Source: Neolewinella marina
Lineage (GTDB): Bacteria > Bacteroidota > Bacteroidia > Chitinophagales > Saprospiraceae
Assembly (NCBI RefSeq): GCF_002631205.1
Contig: NZ_PDLO01000002.1
Location: 248,001 to 312,000 of the forward strand
Direction of reading: 5' to 3'
Length of the DNA stretch: 64,000 nt
Shown here: in pieces, positions 44,300 to 52,708 of the stretch
How positions within the stretch are numbered: position 1 is the stretch's first letter
Layout: every line of letters begins with the position of its first letter
Position numbers and translations under genes: made by a program
The notes under the pieces: model-generated
What the model was told of the DNA's origin: nothing
The model's database searches: none
The model's input: only the letters and a program-made list of their open reading frames with translations

Positions 44300-45847
44300 T
44301 TCAATTTCAATGATCTCCACCCCCAGACCGAACTCCCGGGCGAATGAGCGTGCAATATAGTTGGCCGTCCCCTCGTCGGTGGTCGGCTGGTCGAGATAAA
44401 GCAAATAGCCCGTCCCCTCGGGCAGCACGCAGTCGGTCGCCGCAACGGTAACCACCGAGCCGTACAGCCGGTTGAGCTCCAGGGCCCACGCCCGGGCGGT
44501 TTCGAAGGACTGGTAACGGCCGAACAAGAGGATAAAGACGGGGGCCTCCTGCTGGTATAGGGGCACGCAGTCGTAGTCCACCATGGCACCGCCCCGTTCA
44601 TCGATCTGGTAGCGGCGCAGCAACTCCAGGTCCTCGATACGGTCGGTTGCCACCAGCGCCACGCCAGGGCGGGTGGCGGCGGGTTCCTCCCCTTCGGCGG
44701 TCAGGGAATCGTTGCTCCTCTGGAACTCCCCGCTTTCGGGGTCGAGGGCGGGGGCCGGATCGCGGGTGGATTCAAGCATATCCAGATCGGGTTCGGCGTA
44801 GCGGCCGCCGGCCACGGCCAGGGGGCTGTAGGTCGACTGCCGGTAGAGGCCCCAGCCAAACATTACCACGGCGGGGACTCCCAGCAGGAAGACCCACCAC
44901 CCCAACTTGTAGTAACCGGGCCGCCGCCGCAACTCATCCGGAAACAGGCTGCGGTACCACCGACGCAGGCGGGCGCGCAACAGCAGCTGGGCGCGGCGGG
45001 GATGACGGTAGACCGAAGGGCGGCCCGGGCGGGCGGGCAACAGGGCGGGCGGGGGCGGCGGCAAGGCCAGGGGATCGGTTTCCTCCAGTTCGGGGGGTGG
45101 AAGGGCCGGCTGGGGGGGTGCGACGGATTCGGCCCGCGCCAGCCAGCGGGGCAGCAGGCTGCGGTGGCCACTAAACTGGTCGATGCGGCTGGGGCTCATC
45201 ACGTTGCGGACCACCTTGTCGGCTTCCACGGCCAGTATTCCAAAGCCGTATTTCACGCACTGCCGCTCGAGTTCGCGGTATTGCCGGCGCGTGCGCCAGG
45301 TGTCGGGAGCGAAAATTTCTGCGTCGTAGGCCACCCACTGGGCGTCGGCGTAGAAGTGCTTAAACTGGTCGACGGCGTAGATGTAGCGGTATCCCCGCAA
45401 CCGGCTTAGCAATCCGGCTACCGTGACGAAGAGGGCCGCGAAGGACAGCAAGAGTACCCCGTACACCCGGGGGCTCCCGAACACGGCATACAGGTTCCAC
45501 TCGGGCACCCGCGCGCCGCCGCCCCACCAGACGAAAGCAGCGGCCAGGGCACACGATAGCACGAGGGCGTGGATGCCGATGCGCCAGTAATTGACGCGGT
45601 AAAGGATCTCGTCGCGGCGGTCCAGGCTGGTGGCCTCCACCGTGGCGATGAAGTAGGTGCGGTCGGGCCGCTGGTAGGCCAGCCGCGCGTCAATGAGCAC
45701 GCCCTGGTAGTAGTGGGGCTTGTCGACGATGCGGGTACCGCTACCACCGTAGCGTGGCCGCAGCTTGTAGTGAAACCGCAGAAAATTGATGGCCAGGCCG
45801 CGGATCTGCTGTTCGGAATAGGGCATCGGTTCGCAAAAGTCGCACAT
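44297..45847 (-). CDS. Uncharacterised membrane protein (516 aa) with SPOR-like C-terminus
   Basis: I do not recognise the family. The N-terminus MCDFCEPMPYSEQQIRGLA has a Cys-x2-Cys pair; a soluble stretch follows. Two close transmembrane helices are at about 95-115 (ALVLSCALAAAFVWWGG) and 125-145. A cytoplasmic region with a Pro-rich linker comes next (APPQPALPPPELEE), a third helix near 355 (WWVFLLGVPAVVMFGWGLY), and an acidic linker. The last 80 residues recall a SPOR fold (FILLFGRYQSFETARAWALE), which could bind peptidoglycan. A much longer frame upstream runs antisense to folP and is rejected. It diverges from folP with only 33 bp between starts. Confidence 0.65.
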   Translation of the reverse strand: MCDFCEPMPYSEQQIRGLAINFLRFHYKLRPRYGGSGTRIVDKPHYYQGVLIDARLAYQRPDRTYFIATVEATSLDRRDEILYRVNYWRIGIHALVLSCALAAAFVWWGGGARVPEWNLYAVFGSPRVYGVLLLSFAALFVTVAGLLSRLRGYRYIYAVDQFKHFYADAQWVAYDAEIFAPDTWRTRRQYRELERQCVKYGFGILAVEADKVVRNVMSPSRIDQFSGHRSLLPRWLARAESVAPPQPALPPPELEETDPLALPPPPPALLPARPGRPSVYRHPRRAQLLLRARLRRWYRSLFPDELRRRPGYYKLGWWVFLLGVPAVVMFGWGLYRQSTYSPLAVAGGRYAEPDLDMLESTRDPAPALDPESGEFQRSNDSLTAEGEEPAATRPGVALVATDRIEDLELLRRYQIDERGGAMVDYDCVPLYQQEAPVFILLFGRYQSFETARAWALELNRLYGSVVTVAATDCVLPEGTGYLLYLDQPTTDEGTANYIARSFAREFGLGVEIIEIE

Positions 45848-45880
45848 AATGCGGTAATTCGCGGATAACTTCCTCCGCCC

Positions 45881-46747
45881 TTGAGCTTCCAACCCTTCTC
45901 CCTCAACTGCAATGGCCGTCTGCTGACCGTCGAACGCCCCGTGGTGATGGGCATCCTGAATGCGACGCCCGACAGCTTTCACGCGGCCAGCCGAACGGAT
46001 GCACAGGCCGTGGGCGAGGCCGCGGGTGCCATGCAGGAAGCGGGTGCCACGATCGTGGACGTTGGCGGCATGTCTTCCCGGCCCGGCGCGGAACTGATCG
46101 GGGCGGAAGAGGAGATCAACCGCGTGATACCCGTTATCGAAGCCGTCCGCCGCGCGGCGCCCAAGGTGGTGATCAGCTGCGATACCGTTTACGCCGCTAC
46201 CGCCCGCGCCGCCGTGGATGCCGGGGCCGGCATGATCAACGACATCAGCGCTGGCCGCTTTGATGAGGAACTGCTGCCCACGGTGGCCAGCCTCAATGTT
46301 CCCTACGTGCTCATGCATATGCCCGAGGGCGCCACCCCGGAAACCATGCAGAAGCATACCCACGATTACGGCCACCGGGTGGTAACCCACATCTGGGATT
46401 TTCTGGCGGAACGGCTGGTCGCCCTGCGCGAAATGGGCATCAAGGATGTGATCGTGGACCCCGGGTTCGGATTCGGGAAGTCGCAGTCGCAGAACTACGA
46501 ACTGCTGAAGAACCTGCACGCTTTCGCTCACCTCGGTGCGCCGGTGCTGGCGGGCATGAGCCGCAAGGGCATGCTTTACAAACCCCTGAAAACGACGGCG
46601 GAAGGCAGTCTGCCCGCCACCGCGGCGGTGAACCTTTACGCCCTGCAGCAGGGGGCCTCCATCCTGAGGGTACACGACGTGAAGGAGGGCGTGGAGGTCA
46701 TCAAACTCTGGCGGTTGCTGGAGGAAGCCCGAATAGTCGGCCGCTGA
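45881..46747 (+). CDS. folP: Dihydropteroate synthase
   Basis: A 288-residue TIM-barrel enzyme joining p-aminobenzoate to the pterin in folate synthesis. Motifs are MGILNATPDSFHAAS (pterin/phosphate), DVGGMSSRPGAE, ISCDTVYAATARAAVDAGAG, MINDISAG, DPGFGFGKSQSQNYELLKN and GMSRKGML. The apparent start is TTG at 45881 (SFQPFSLNCNGRLL), the only one giving the usual N-terminal strand; the next ATG is inside the VVMGILN motif. The promoter must lie within the divergent membrane-protein gene. Confidence 0.93.
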   Translation: MSFQPFSLNCNGRLLTVERPVVMGILNATPDSFHAASRTDAQAVGEAAGAMQEAGATIVDVGGMSSRPGAELIGAEEEINRVIPVIEAVRRAAPKVVISCDTVYAATARAAVDAGAGMINDISAGRFDEELLPTVASLNVPYVLMHMPEGATPETMQKHTHDYGHRVVTHIWDFLAERLVALREMGIKDVIVDPGFGFGKSQSQNYELLKNLHAFAHLGAPVLAGMSRKGMLYKPLKTTAEGSLPATAAVNLYALQQGASILRVHDVKEGVEVIKLWRLLEEARIVGR

Positions 46748-46806
46748 GGGTACCCAACTTTGGCCGGGCTCTCTTGTTTTCCCTACGCTTAACCCCCGGA
46801 AAACCC

Positions 46807-47991
46807 ATGGCCCAATCCCCCGCCCCGTCCAACCAAGGAATCGGCACCGTACAGATCATCATTGCGGTGGCGATTGTGGGCATCCTTGGCCTCCTGGGCT
46901 ACAAGGCCCTGCGCAATACCCCGGGCAGCTTTCTGGCCGGCCCGGCGGAATATGAGCTGCAGTACCGTCCGGCCGACTTCGCTTTCAACATCGACAACGA
47001 GACGGCCCTGGCCATCCTGCGGAACCCGCGGCGGTACCGGCGGGAATTCAACGAGCTGGTGCACGACATCAACACCGATATACTCCGCCACGTGAGCAAC
47101 CGCCTGGGCCTGAACGACAGCCTCCAACAAGCGGTACTGGAAGAATATGATCTGCAGCACCCCCAGTTTGTCGATCTCTATTATAACGACTTCATGCGGC
47201 TGCGCGACACCAGCGCCGCGGTGTACGAAACCTGGTACGACGAGGGTGGGCAGAAGGTGACCGAAATTTTTGAGGAGGTCGCCAGCAACTATACCTGCTT
47301 CATGCTCAACAAGGTGCTGGCCGCCGTGATCCGCACCCGCAACGGCAACATCCTGGCGCGGGGGGCGGACGTACAGAACCCCTGCGCCATCGCTATGGGC
47401 GAAGCCCTCCAACCGCTGGTGGCGCGCATGCGCGAGCGGGCAGCCATTGAGGACTTCAGCCGGAGCAAGGGGCTCTTCCAGGAGAAGGTGGAGAACGTCA
47501 TCGGCGAACTCGCCACCATCGAGGTGAGGGACAAAAAAGGCATCAACAAGAACCTCCAGACTACCATCTGGGGTATGAACGTCTCGGAGACCGACGTAGA
47601 GATCACTGCCCTGTCGATCCTGAAAGTGGGCTTCCGGCTGAATGAGTACTTCGACCTCCAGCTGGATGAGCAGAATAAGACGGTAAACATCACCCTACCC
47701 GAGCCCGTCATCCTCAGTCACGAGGTGCTGCCGAAAGTGGAAAAACTCGACATCGGCTGGTTGCGCGAGGTCAAGGGGGTCAACATCGATGAGGGGGTGA
47801 ATGCCCTGCGGGAAAGCTTCCGCGAAGACGCCCTGGAAAGCAACATCATGGAAAGGGCCAAAACCCAGGCCGAGCAGCTGATGGATACGATGTTCGGGCC
47901 GCTGGTGTCCAATATCGGTCCGGAGTACCGGCTGGTCGTGAGCTTTCGGGGGGCTCCTATTCGCACCACTCAGGGGGAACTCGGGAAGTAG
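46807..47991 (+). CDS. DUF4230-like membrane-anchored protein
   Basis: A 394-residue protein with a single N-terminal transmembrane helix (residues 13-33, TVQIIIAVAIVGILGLLGY). The rest is a soluble alpha/beta domain with coiled-coil-like segments. ATIEVRDKKGINKNLQTTIWG, then TALSILKVGFRLNEYFDL and NKTVNITLPEPVILSHEVL match the DUF4230 pattern, a family of unknown role in Bacteroidota and Firmicutes. The ATG at 46807 is chosen over a TTG at 46774. It is 59 bp after folP and could be co-transcribed, though a CAACTTTG sequence between them may be a separate -7 box. No function can be given. Confidence 0.7.
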   Translation: MAQSPAPSNQGIGTVQIIIAVAIVGILGLLGYKALRNTPGSFLAGPAEYELQYRPADFAFNIDNETALAILRNPRRYRREFNELVHDINTDILRHVSNRLGLNDSLQQAVLEEYDLQHPQFVDLYYNDFMRLRDTSAAVYETWYDEGGQKVTEIFEEVASNYTCFMLNKVLAAVIRTRNGNILARGADVQNPCAIAMGEALQPLVARMRERAAIEDFSRSKGLFQEKVENVIGELATIEVRDKKGINKNLQTTIWGMNVSETDVEITALSILKVGFRLNEYFDLQLDEQNKTVNITLPEPVILSHEVLPKVEKLDIGWLREVKGVNIDEGVNALRESFREDALESNIMERAKTQAEQLMDTMFGPLVSNIGPEYRLVVSFRGAPIRTTQGELGK

Positions 47992-48006
47992 CCCTTCAAC
48001 CGGCGC

Positions 48007-48037
48007 TTTGCCGTCTGCCGTCGGAGGGTTAATTTTG
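48007..48037 (+). promoter_or_regulatory. tRNA-Arg promoter: TTTG-N19-TAATTTTG
   Basis: This is the only place with both Bacteroidota elements in full: a -33 TTTG at 48007-48010 and a -7 TAATTTTG at 48030-48037, spaced 19 bp, ending 9 nt before the tRNA 5' end. Confidence 0.85.
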
Positions 48038-48046
48038 CAGCCTTAC

Positions 48047-48120
48047 GCTCCGTTAGCTCAGTTGGATAGAGCAGGAATCTTCTAAATTTCAGGTCAAAGG
48101 TTCGAATCCTTTACGGGGCA
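48047..48120 (+). tRNA. tRNA-Arg (anticodon TCT)
   Basis: A 74-nt cloverleaf: acceptor GCTCCGT paired with ACGGGGC (one G-T wobble), D-arm GCTC/GAGC, anticodon stem GGAAT/ATTTC with loop CTTCTAA (anticodon TCT), variable AGGTC, T-arm AAAGG-TTCGAAT-CCTTT and discriminator A. CCA is not encoded. Reads AGA/AGG codons. Confidence 0.95.
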
Positions 48121-48150
48121 CTTTTTAGTTCTTTAGGCTATTAGTTCTTT

Positions 48151-48205
48151 AGTGCTTTAGGCGGATAGTTCTTTAGGGCCTAAAGAACTATCCGCCTAAA
48201 GCACT
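48151..48205. repeat. Near-perfect 55-bp palindrome
   Basis: Two 27-nt arms, perfectly complementary around a single G at 48178; the arms read AGTGCTTTAGGCGGATAGTT plus CTTTAGG. It lies between the tRNA and phhA and its right end overlaps the phhA stop (48204-48206). Just before it, TTAGTTCTTTAG-like units repeat (48124-48150). It may act as a bidirectional terminator or a cruciform; no long T-run. Confidence 0.85.
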
Positions 48206-48950
48206 ACACAGCCTTCCCCCACCGCGTCTCCAGCTCGTCCACCGCGCCGTACAGGCTGGCGAAGCTGTCGATGGCGAAGTAGCGCATCTGTACCTTGTCG
48301 ATTACGAATTGCTGTTGCATCACCTGATCGAGGTCGAAGGGAAGCACTTCCACGTCGGGATTTTCGAATACGTGTTTGGTTTCCTGGGGGCTGCTGCAGA
48401 TTCCGGCGCCGTATACCTTTAGTTGTCCTTCCTGGCGGATGACCCCGAACTCAATGGTGAACCAGTAGAGGCGTTGCAGTTGGGTTACCTTTTCTTCGTC
48501 GCCGGCGTACTTCACGCCCAGGGCACCGAGCTTCTGGGCGAAGTCGGCGTAGTCCTGGTTCAGGTAGAGGGGGATGTGGCCGAAGATGTCGTGGAACATA
48601 TCCGGCTCTTCGAGGTAGTCGAGCTGGTTTTCGTTGCGCAGCCAGGTGCTGGAGCAGAACCTACGCCGGGAGAGCAATTCGAAGAATTCATCGACGGGCA
48701 GGAATCCCTTGACCACTTCGATCGACCAGCCGTGGGCTTCCCGCAGGGCCCGGTTCAGGTCGCTAAAGCGGGGCGGATGCTCCGGGGAGAGAATGGGGTA
48801 CAGCTGATGCAGGCAGTGCAGGTATTCGGCGGCGGCTACTGGCTTCAGGGCCGCCATCTGCCGCTGGGCCAGCAAGCGCCAGATCCGGTAATCCGTGGCC
48901 GTGTAGGCCTGGTAATTCTGGGTAGGAGTAGCGGGGGCAGTGGCGGGCAT
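48204..48950 (-). CDS. phhA: Phenylalanine-4-hydroxylase
   Basis: A 248-residue monomeric aromatic amino acid hydroxylase converting Phe to Tyr with tetrahydropterin. The iron ligands are visible: the two His of FHDIFGHIPLY and the Glu in YWFTIEFGVI. Other motifs are RRFCSSTWLRNENQLDYLEEPD and YGAGICSSPQE. There is no N-terminal ACT domain, as usual in bacteria. Single gene; the ATG at 48950 is preferred. Its stop codon falls in the 55-bp palindrome. The upstream 268 bp (48951-49218) holds the AT-rich promoter and nothing else I can assign. Confidence 0.92.
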   Translation of the reverse strand: MPATAPATPTQNYQAYTATDYRIWRLLAQRQMAALKPVAAAEYLHCLHQLYPILSPEHPPRFSDLNRALREAHGWSIEVVKGFLPVDEFFELLSRRRFCSSTWLRNENQLDYLEEPDMFHDIFGHIPLYLNQDYADFAQKLGALGVKYAGDEEKVTQLQRLYWFTIEFGVIRQEGQLKVYGAGICSSPQETKHVFENPDVEVLPFDLDQVMQQQFVIDKVQMRYFAIDSFASLYGAVDELETRWGKAV

Positions 48951-49218
48951 GATCGATTAATTTTGTTAAGACAACGGTTGTTACCGCAACTGTAAATGTA
49001 GGCGAAAAGTTTGTGGCAAACAACCCCCCGGCGGGCGGCTGGAGGACCAAGTTGGCGAACCGGGAGGCCGGCAAGTTTTTGCCCCGGAACCCGCGCTCGC
49101 CGCATTTGGAAAATTCGGGAGCCGGGCCGCGTTTTGCGCACTCAAATTCCCGCAATTCCCAATGAAATAGGGCAACCTGCCCCGGCTTCCAAACGTCTTC
49201 TATACAGAGGCCCCATCC

Positions 49219-50100
49219 ATGCTACTGAAGAAAAAAAGGCTGTACCTGCTTGTGGCGGTGTTGGTGTTTATGACCTACGCCATCTACCGCATTGAGCCTT
49301 ACGTGCGCATTCAGATGAATGATGAACAACTCAGTGCCACCCTCCTGCGGGCCAACATCGACTACGCCGAGATCGGCTACCAGCAGGGGACGAGCCGTCG
49401 AATGCGTTTCCTCCAGATTGGCCAGGATTCCACCAAGCCACTGCTGGTGTTCATCCACGGGGCGCCCTCGTCGAGTGCCTGGTGGCTCAGTATGATGCGC
49501 GACAGCACCCTGCGCAGTGAGGCGAACCTGCTGGCCATTGACCGACCGGGTTACGGGGGCAGCGGACTGGGCCGGCCAATGACGTCGGTGCAGGAACAGG
49601 CGGAAAACGTGGCGGCCGTTATCCGGAGCCGGCGGTTGCCGGGCCAGAAGATTATCATCCACGGGAGCAGCTACGGGGGGACGGTGAGTGCGCGACTGGC
49701 CATGGATTTTCCCGAGTTGGTAGACGGACTGCTGCTGCAGTCGGCCAGCCTGGCGCCCAAACAGGAATACACCTACTGGATCTCCCACCCCACTTCTCAC
49801 TGGACGCTTTCCTGGATGATGCCCAGCGGCATCAATACCGCCAACCACGAGAAACTCGCCCACGAGGCCGAACTCCTCGATATGGCCAACGAGTGGGACC
49901 ACATCGACGCCAAGACCATCATCCTTCACGGTACCGACGACTGGCTGATCTACCCGCGGAACGCCTACTACGCCTGCGAGAAACTGGTGAATGCCCCCCT
50001 GGTGATCCACCACATGGTCGCCGACAAGCAACACGATCTGCTGTACACGGCGCCGAAACTGCTGCGCCACTACCTTCACCTGCTGCTGGACGAGGTCTAG
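49219..50100 (+). CDS. Membrane-anchored alpha/beta hydrolase
   Basis: A 293-residue protein. An N-terminal signal anchor at residues 8-25 (LYLLVAVLVFMTYAIY) puts the enzyme on the periplasmic face. The alpha/beta hydrolase motifs are FIHGAPSSSAWW (oxyanion HG), LAIDRPGYGGSG, the nucleophile elbow HGSSYGG (Ser), Asp in ILHGTDDWLI and His in KQHDLLY. Substrate unknown. It overlaps the convergent rarA gene: the palindrome CTAG at 50097-50100 contains both stop codons. Confidence 0.87.
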   Translation: MLLKKKRLYLLVAVLVFMTYAIYRIEPYVRIQMNDEQLSATLLRANIDYAEIGYQQGTSRRMRFLQIGQDSTKPLLVFIHGAPSSSAWWLSMMRDSTLRSEANLLAIDRPGYGGSGLGRPMTSVQEQAENVAAVIRSRRLPGQKIIIHGSSYGGTVSARLAMDFPELVDGLLLQSASLAPKQEYTYWISHPTSHWTLSWMMPSGINTANHEKLAHEAELLDMANEWDHIDAKTIILHGTDDWLIYPRNAYYACEKLVNAPLVIHHMVADKQHDLLYTAPKLLRHYLHLLLDEV

Positions 50101-51374
50101 CTGCGGTATTTATCGCCCCACAGCTGCTGCATGCGTTCGGCGATCTTGAGCTCGGTAGGATTGTTCCGCTGGGGTTTAAAGAAGGCCGTTCCGGAGAGGG
50201 CGTCCGGCAGGTATTCCTGGGCGCGGAAGTTGCCGGGGTTGTCGTGGCTGTAGTTGTAGTCCTTGCCGTAATCCAGTTGCTTCATCAACTTCGTGGGCGC
50301 GTTGCGCAGGTGCAGGGGAACGGGTAAATCGCCGGAGGCCCGCACGGCCTGCTGCGCCGCGCCGATGGCCTGGTAGCTGCTGTTGGACTTCGGGCTGGTG
50401 GCCAGGTAGACGGCGGCCTGACTCAGGATGATGCGCGCCTCGGGGTAACCCACCATCTGGGCGGCCTGGGCCGCGGTGGTGGCCATGAGCAGGGCGTTGG
50501 GATTGGCCAGTCCGATGTCTTCCGAAGCCGCAATGACCAGCCGGCGGGCGATGAATTTCAGGTCTTCCCCTCCCTCAATCATCCGGGCCAGCCAGTAGAC
50601 GGCACCGTTGGGGTCGCTGCCGCGGATGCTCTTGATCAGGGCCGAGGCAATATCGTAGTGCTGCTCGCCTGTCTTGTCGTAGCGGGCCATATTCTCCTGG
50701 ACGCGGCTGGTGATGTAGGCCGTGTCCAGTACGACTTTCTGTCCGTCGGCGGCCTCGTGGGTCACCAGTTCCAGGACGTTGTAGAGGCGGCGGCCGTCGC
50801 CGCCGGAGAAGCGAATAAGGGTATCGTAGTCCTTCACCTCCACATCCATCTTCTGCAGGTAAATGTCTTCGGCCAGGGCCCGGTCGATCATTCCGGTAAG
50901 CTCTTCCCGCCCGAGAGGCTGCAGGACGTAAACCTGGGCCCGGGAAAGCAGGGCGGGGATGACTTCAAAGCTGGGGTTCTCGGTGGTCGCCCCGATCAGG
51001 GTAACCGTCCCGGCCTCCACGGCGCCAAGCAGGCTATCCTGCTGGGATTTGCTGAAGCGGTGGATCTCGTCGATGAACAGGATGGGCGAGGCCGACTCGA
51101 AAAACTTGCCCCGCTTGGCCTTGTCGATGGTATCCCGCACATCCTTTACCCCGCTGTTGATGGCGGAGAGCATGTAGAAGGGGACTTCCAACTGATTGGC
51201 GACAATCCGGGCCAGGGTGGTTTTGCCCACGCCGGGAGGGCCCCACAGGATGAAACTGGGGAGCCGGCCCGTCTCAATGGCCCGGCGCAACACCGCCCCC
51301 TTGCCGACCAGGTGTTGCTGGCCGACGTATTCGTCGAGGGTAGTAGGGCGCATTCTTTCGGCTAGGGGCTGCAT
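50097..51374 (-). CDS. rarA: Replication-associated recombination protein A (MgsA/RarA AAA+ ATPase)
   Basis: A 425-residue AAA+ protein acting at stalled forks. The N-terminal [20 protein letters not shown] is typical. Walker [16 protein letters not shown], Walker [13 protein letters not shown], sensor 1 [13 protein letters not shown] and the C-terminal domain ([20 protein letters not shown]) follow. Length matches the family. It shares its stop with the convergent hydrolase. Single gene. Confidence 0.93.
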   Translation of the reverse strand: MQPLAERMRPTTLDEYVGQQHLVGKGAVLRRAIETGRLPSFILWGPPGVGKTTLARIVANQLEVPFYMLSAINSGVKDVRDTIDKAKRGKFFESASPILFIDEIHRFSKSQQDSLLGAVEAGTVTLIGATTENPSFEVIPALLSRAQVYVLQPLGREELTGMIDRALAEDIYLQKMDVEVKDYDTLIRFSGGDGRRLYNVLELVTHEAADGQKVVLDTAYITSRVQENMARYDKTGEQHYDIASALIKSIRGSDPNGAVYWLARMIEGGEDLKFIARRLVIAASEDIGLANPNALLMATTAAQAAQMVGYPEARIILSQAAVYLATSPKSNSSYQAIGAAQQAVRASGDLPVPLHLRNAPTKLMKQLDYGKDYNYSHDNPGNFRAQEYLPDALSGTAFFKPQRNNPTELKIAERMQQLWGDKYRS

Positions 51375-52127
51375 AGGTCAGATGTTTGGTGGTCCCCGTG
51401 GTCACACGGCGGGGTACATGGGGATACGCAAAGAAAGTAGAATCCTATCGGCTTTGTTTGGCGCGCGTAAGGGGAGCAGGTGGGCCCAAAGTTAAAACAA
51501 TTTGTATTTATTAATCACAGCCCCTATCTTCCCCTGGCAGCGGTGACCTTTTATGCTGCACACTCATCCGCGGTAGATTCTCCTTCCGCTCCCTGTCCAC
51601 CTTCGGACCATAGCCATAAATCACCCGCCTTGACCGCTGTTAGGTACCGCCGGTAAAGGGAGGTCGATTACTTAACCTTCCTTCGCCCGCCCGTTGCGCG
51701 GTGCGGACGGGCCACCGGCGTGGGCGGTGGCAGGGGCGTGGGGAGGAGGCCAGCGTGGCGGCGGTCGGGTGGGTTCTCCCACCCACTCAGAGGAGCCGTC
51801 TACCCGGTCGCGATAGCCCACACCTTTGGCTAGCTTTTGAGCCCAGGGGTGACTGAGGTGGCCACCACACAGCGTGCCTGCCCATCTACTCAGTTGAAAT
51901 CCTAATCCTCTGCCCCGGATTCCCTCCGCGTGCAGTCACCCTTGATCACCCCTAAGGTAAACCACCTATAAGCTTACCAGTGGCTCTACTGGTCCAGCTT
52001 CGCTTCCACCGGGGCGCAGCGGCTAGGTAAGTGCTACGGGACCATGGCCATCAAGGCATTACTTGGGGGGGGGCAGGCGCAGCGTCTATCGCGGTAGTAG
52101 GTGGGGATAGCGGTCGGGTATTCCTGC
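51375..52127. other. 753-bp region without a recognisable gene
   Basis: No frame longer than about 60 codons and no homologue. Features seen: an AT-rich promoter-like part (51480-51540), a perfect 7-bp stem GGGTGGG-TTCT-CCCACCC (51767-51784), and a G9 run near 52065-52073. On the minus strand GAGGGAATCCGGGG (near 51915) resembles the RNase P RNA CR-I block, but the ACAGAA and P4 partners are missing. It might be an unannotated structured RNA, or decayed DNA. Confidence 0.5.
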
Positions 52128-52583
52128 TTACGCAGGCTCCAGCACCATAGACCGGTGGGGGATCCCATCCTCGTCGTAGATCCCCCCTACCCCCACGAAA
52201 CCCAGGCTACCGTAGAAGTCTTGCAGGTGAGCCTGTGCGCCGATCTTGATGGGCTGCACCCCGTACCTTTCATAGAGCAGACGGATCGATTCCCGCATGA
52301 GCGGACGGCCCAGTCCCTCGCCGCGCACCGCCGGTGCCGTGATCACCCTTCCGATACTGGCGTACTCCGGATACGACACGCCCCGGGGCAGCAAGCGGGT
52401 ATAGGCCACGACCTCCCCCGCCCTCGATCCTACGACGTGGAGGGCCGCCTGGTCCTTGCCATCGGCGTCCTGGTACCAGCAGGTTTGTTCTACGACGAAT
52501 ACTTCCTGCCGCAGGGCCAAAATGGCGTACAGCAGGTGAACGTCGAGTTCGTCGAAGGCGTAGCATTTCCAGGTGACGGACAT
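52128..52583 (-). CDS. ElaA-like GNAT acetyltransferase
   Basis: A 151-residue protein of the ElaA family: MSVTWKCYAFDELDVHLLYA, then LRQEVFVVEQTCWYQDADGKD, ARLLP/YTRLLPRGVSYPEY and the acetyl-CoA site IGRVITAPAVRGEGLGRPLM. The substrate is unknown. An ATG at 52622 adds an unconserved extension, so I use the ATG at 52583. It is divergent from lpxB across a 125-bp region that carries the 23-bp repeat. Confidence 0.87.
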   Translation of the reverse strand: MSVTWKCYAFDELDVHLLYAILALRQEVFVVEQTCWYQDADGKDQAALHVVGSRAGEVVAYTRLLPRGVSYPEYASIGRVITAPAVRGEGLGRPLMRESIRLLYERYGVQPIKIGAQAHLQDFYGSLGFVGVGGIYDEDGIPHRSMVLEPA

Positions 52584-52632
52584 TGGGAAGAGTTTGGCGG
52601 CAAGTTCGGAAGCCGCAGCCAAACGACTCGGC

Positions 52633-52640
52633 TATCTTTG
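52633..52640 (+). promoter_or_regulatory. -7 box TATCTTTG upstream of lpxB
   Basis: An exact TAnnTTTG match 68 nt before the lpxB ATG and 5 nt before the 23-bp repeat copy 2, so the repeat would lie at the very start of the lpxB transcript. Confidence 0.6.
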
Positions 52641-52645
52641 GGTTT

Positions 52646-52668
52646 CCCCGGCACCCGCGGCCGCGCCC
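52646..52668 (+). repeat. 23-bp GC-rich repeat, copy 2
   Basis: Identical to 3306-3328. Here it begins 5 nt after a TATCTTTG box, i.e. at the predicted transcript start of lpxB, 40 bp before its ATG. Confidence 0.6.
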
Positions 52669-52708
52669 AACCAAAAATTGAATACTGACTTTCTGACCCA
52701 CCCCTGAT

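Noticed and set aside
45848-46675. Upstream extension of the unknown membrane protein to 792 residues
   Set aside because: The extra part is an open antisense frame over folP, which carries every dihydropteroate synthase motif.
51375-52127. RNase P RNA on the minus strand, because of GAGGGAATCCGGGG
   Set aside because: The rest of the conserved core (GAGGAAAGTCC exact block, ACAGAA and the 3' P4 strand) is not found.
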